Assembly (NCBI GenBank): GCA_027327685.1
Contig: DAHVYL010000005.1
Coordinates: 1-13,029, forward strand
Length of the DNA: 13,029 bases
Reading direction: 5' to 3'
From: Candidatus Woesebacteria bacterium
Lineage (GTDB): Bacteria; Patescibacteriota; Microgenomatia; UBA8517
Shown: in pieces, positions 11,977 through 13,029 of the stretch
How the letters are laid out: every line of letters starts with the position of its first letter
Numbering within the stretch: the first letter of the stretch is position 1
Program-made: the position numbers and the translations under genes
Notes under the pieces: model-generated
Told to the model about the DNA's origin: nothing
The model's input: the letters and a program-made list of their open reading frames with translations, nothing else
Databases searched by the model: none

Positions 11977-12052
11977 GTATGCTCCAGACTGAATCTGGCA
12001 TAAGTCATACCGAGGCAAAAGCGATTTTCGCGCCTCGTGCGCGATTTTTTTT
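11977..12052 (+). promoter_or_regulatory. rplJ leader: uL10-type binding fold and terminator/antiterminator switch
   Basis: A stem-bulge-stem pairs GTATG (11977-11981) with CATAC (12006-12010), enclosing CCAGA-CTGAA-TCTGG (11984-11998) and asymmetric internal nucleotides, the layout of L10 leaders. Immediately after comes a switch. The terminator is TCGCGC-CTCGT-GCGCGA (12028-12044) followed by eight T (12045-12052). The alternative helix CGAGGC (12011-12016) with GCCTCG (12032-12037), enclosing GCGA-TTT-TCGC, uses the terminator's 5' arm and loop. uL10-bL12 binding its mRNA is known in other bacteria. That it acts here through termination is inferred from the overlapping helices. Confidence 0.8.
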
Positions 12053-12067
12053 GGATAAATCAATAAT

Positions 12068-12613
12068 ATGAAAAAAGCCGAAAAAGTATTTTTTGTAGAC
12101 AATTTGAAAGCAGAACTAAAAGACGCCAAATCGGTAGTTCTGGTCAACTATGCAGGTCTGGCCGTCAAACCCCAGCAGGAACTTAAAAAGAGACTTTCGG
12201 ATGTCGGCGGAAAAATGCTCGTTGTCAAAAACACCCTCCTTTTGCGTGCGGCGGAATCGGCCGGTTTTAACACCAAAGATCTGGAAAGCGATATCCTCAC
12301 CGGACAGACAGCTATTGTTATTGCAACCGAAGACCCCGTCGCCCCCATTCAGGTCTTAGGGAAATTTTCAAAAGAATTTGTCAGCGCCGCGGGCGATGCC
12401 GTACCTAAATTTAAAGTCGGAGTTGTCGAAGGTTCTTTCCAAGATTCTCAGGCTCTATCCCAAATTTCAAATCTTCCTGGACGCGACACCCTTCTTGGAC
12501 AATTCCTTGGAACTTTAATGGGTACCCAATATGGGTTGATTGGAACATTGAATGCTAATTTGCAGAAACTGGTTTACATATTAAGTGAAGCCACTAAAAA
12601 AGCTAGCGCTTAA
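12068..12613 (+). CDS. rplJ: Ribosomal protein uL10
   Basis: This 181-aa protein forms the base of the L7/L12 stalk, anchoring bL12 dimers to the GTPase-associated centre of 23S rRNA. The N-terminal domain shows KKAEKVFFVDNLKAELKDAKSVVLVNYAGLAVKPQQELKKRLSDVGGKMLVVKNTLLLRAA, with the conserved NYAGL and the K-N-T-L rRNA-binding stretch. The later GQTAIVIATEDPVAPIQVLGKFSKEF and the long C-terminal helix (LGTLMGTQYGLIGTLNANLQKLVYILSEATKKASA), where bL12 N-terminal domains bind, are present. No good Shine-Dalgarno sequence precedes it; a lone GGA sits 12 nt upstream. It is followed after 26 nt by rplL in the standard order. Confidence 0.96.
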   Translation: MKKAEKVFFVDNLKAELKDAKSVVLVNYAGLAVKPQQELKKRLSDVGGKMLVVKNTLLLRAAESAGFNTKDLESDILTGQTAIVIATEDPVAPIQVLGKFSKEFVSAAGDAVPKFKVGVVEGSFQDSQALSQISNLPGRDTLLGQFLGTLMGTQYGLIGTLNANLQKLVYILSEATKKASA

Positions 12614-12639
12614 AAAACGAAAAGGAGGTGAATTATTAA

Positions 12640-13029
12640 ATGGCAGAAGAAACAAAGAAAGTATCAGAAAAGGTTGAAAAAATGGTTGAGGAAGTTTCAA
12701 AACTTTCTGTTTTGGAACTTTCAGAATTAGTCACGGCTTTGCAGGACAAACTCGGTGTCTCCGCCGCCATGCCGGTAGCAGCTCAAGCAGCTCCCGCAGC
12801 AGCAGGTGAAGCCCCAGTCGAGTCAGCAGGAAGTGCCAACCAAACAGTCGTCATGACCGACTCCGGTGCAAATAAAATTGCAGTTATTAAGGCTTTGAGG
12901 GAAATTAATCCCAACCTAACCTTAATGGATGCCAAAGGAATGACCGACTCAGTACCAGCCGAAGTTTTGAAAGATGCTAAAGCAGAAGATGCTAAGATAG
13001 CCTCCGATAAACTGACTGCGGCAGGTGCT
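12640..13029 (+). CDS. rplL: Ribosomal protein bL12 (L7/L12), truncated by window end
   Basis: 130 codons are visible with no stop; only a few C-terminal residues should be missing. bL12 forms the flexible multimeric stalk that recruits translation GTPases. The N-terminal dimerisation helices (VEEVSKLSVLELSELVTALQDKLGVSAAM), an Ala/Pro-rich hinge and the globular C-terminal domain (SGANKIAVIKALREINPNLTLMDAKGMTDSVPAEVLKDAKAEDAKIASDKLTAAGA) are all there. The strand before GANK, usually EKTEFDV, reads NQTVVMTD. ATG 12640 follows a perfect AAGGAGGTGA (12622-12631) by 8 nt, by far the best ribosome binding site in the window. That fits the need for several bL12 copies per ribosome from the same mRNA as uL10. 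Confidence 0.95.
   Translation, partial: MAEETKKVSEKVEKMVEEVSKLSVLELSELVTALQDKLGVSAAMPVAAQAAPAAAGEAPVESAGSANQTVVMTDSGANKIAVIKALREINPNLTLMDAKGMTDSVPAEVLKDAKAEDAKIASDKLTAAGA

Overview
The window looks like a chromosomal segment of a Candidate Phyla Radiation (Patescibacteria) bacterium, most probably of the Microgenomates type. This is an inference from gene style, not from a marker search: short genes packed on both strands, a diverged ribosomal-protein cluster carrying lineage-specific small genes, a uL1 with a long basic N-terminal tail and a shortened domain II, and few Shine-Dalgarno sequences. TGA serves as a stop (for example at 803-805 and 11933-11935), so the code is standard.

Layout. 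80-805 is an unrecognised protein gene. 806-1277 holds a long nested inverted repeat (812-937), a small minus-strand gene with a strong Shine-Dalgarno sequence (958-1167) and the promoter of tRNA-Trp(CCA) (1278-1348). 1362-3617 has three minus-strand genes: a NIF3/CutA-like domain protein, a C39-like cysteine peptidase and a Ddl-type ATP-grasp ligase. Facing away from them are a guanylate kinase-like gene and an overlapping nucleotidyltransferase gene (3675-4761). An MFS transporter (4694-5932) and GDP-mannose 4,6-dehydratase (5970-6977) follow on the minus strand. rpsU (7110-7304) runs towards rnhB and an unknown gene (7309-8425, minus).

8499-13029 is the secE-nusG-rplK-rplA-rplJ-rplL cluster, where rpoB would be expected next (outside the window). 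It is broken by three unexpected genes: an acidic 106-aa protein after nusG, a reverse-strand membrane-anchored SH3-like protein with its own consensus promoter, attenuator-like leader and terminator (9676-10282), and a 70-aa charged protein before rplJ. rplJ has a strong promoter and a clear terminator/antiterminator leader.

The most interesting whole-window pattern is translation initiation. At least five genes have a -10-like box ending only 6-7 nt before the start codon, which predicts leaderless mRNAs. Three junctions are exactly TAA-A-ATG, which suggests reinitiation. Classical Shine-Dalgarno sequences are confined to rplL, two small minus-strand genes and a 14-codon leader ORF before rpsU. 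The best candidates for something undescribed are the reverse cassette with its attenuator-like leader, the 34-bp nested inverted repeat, and the leaderless promoter architecture. No CRISPR array, insertion sequence or integrase is visible.
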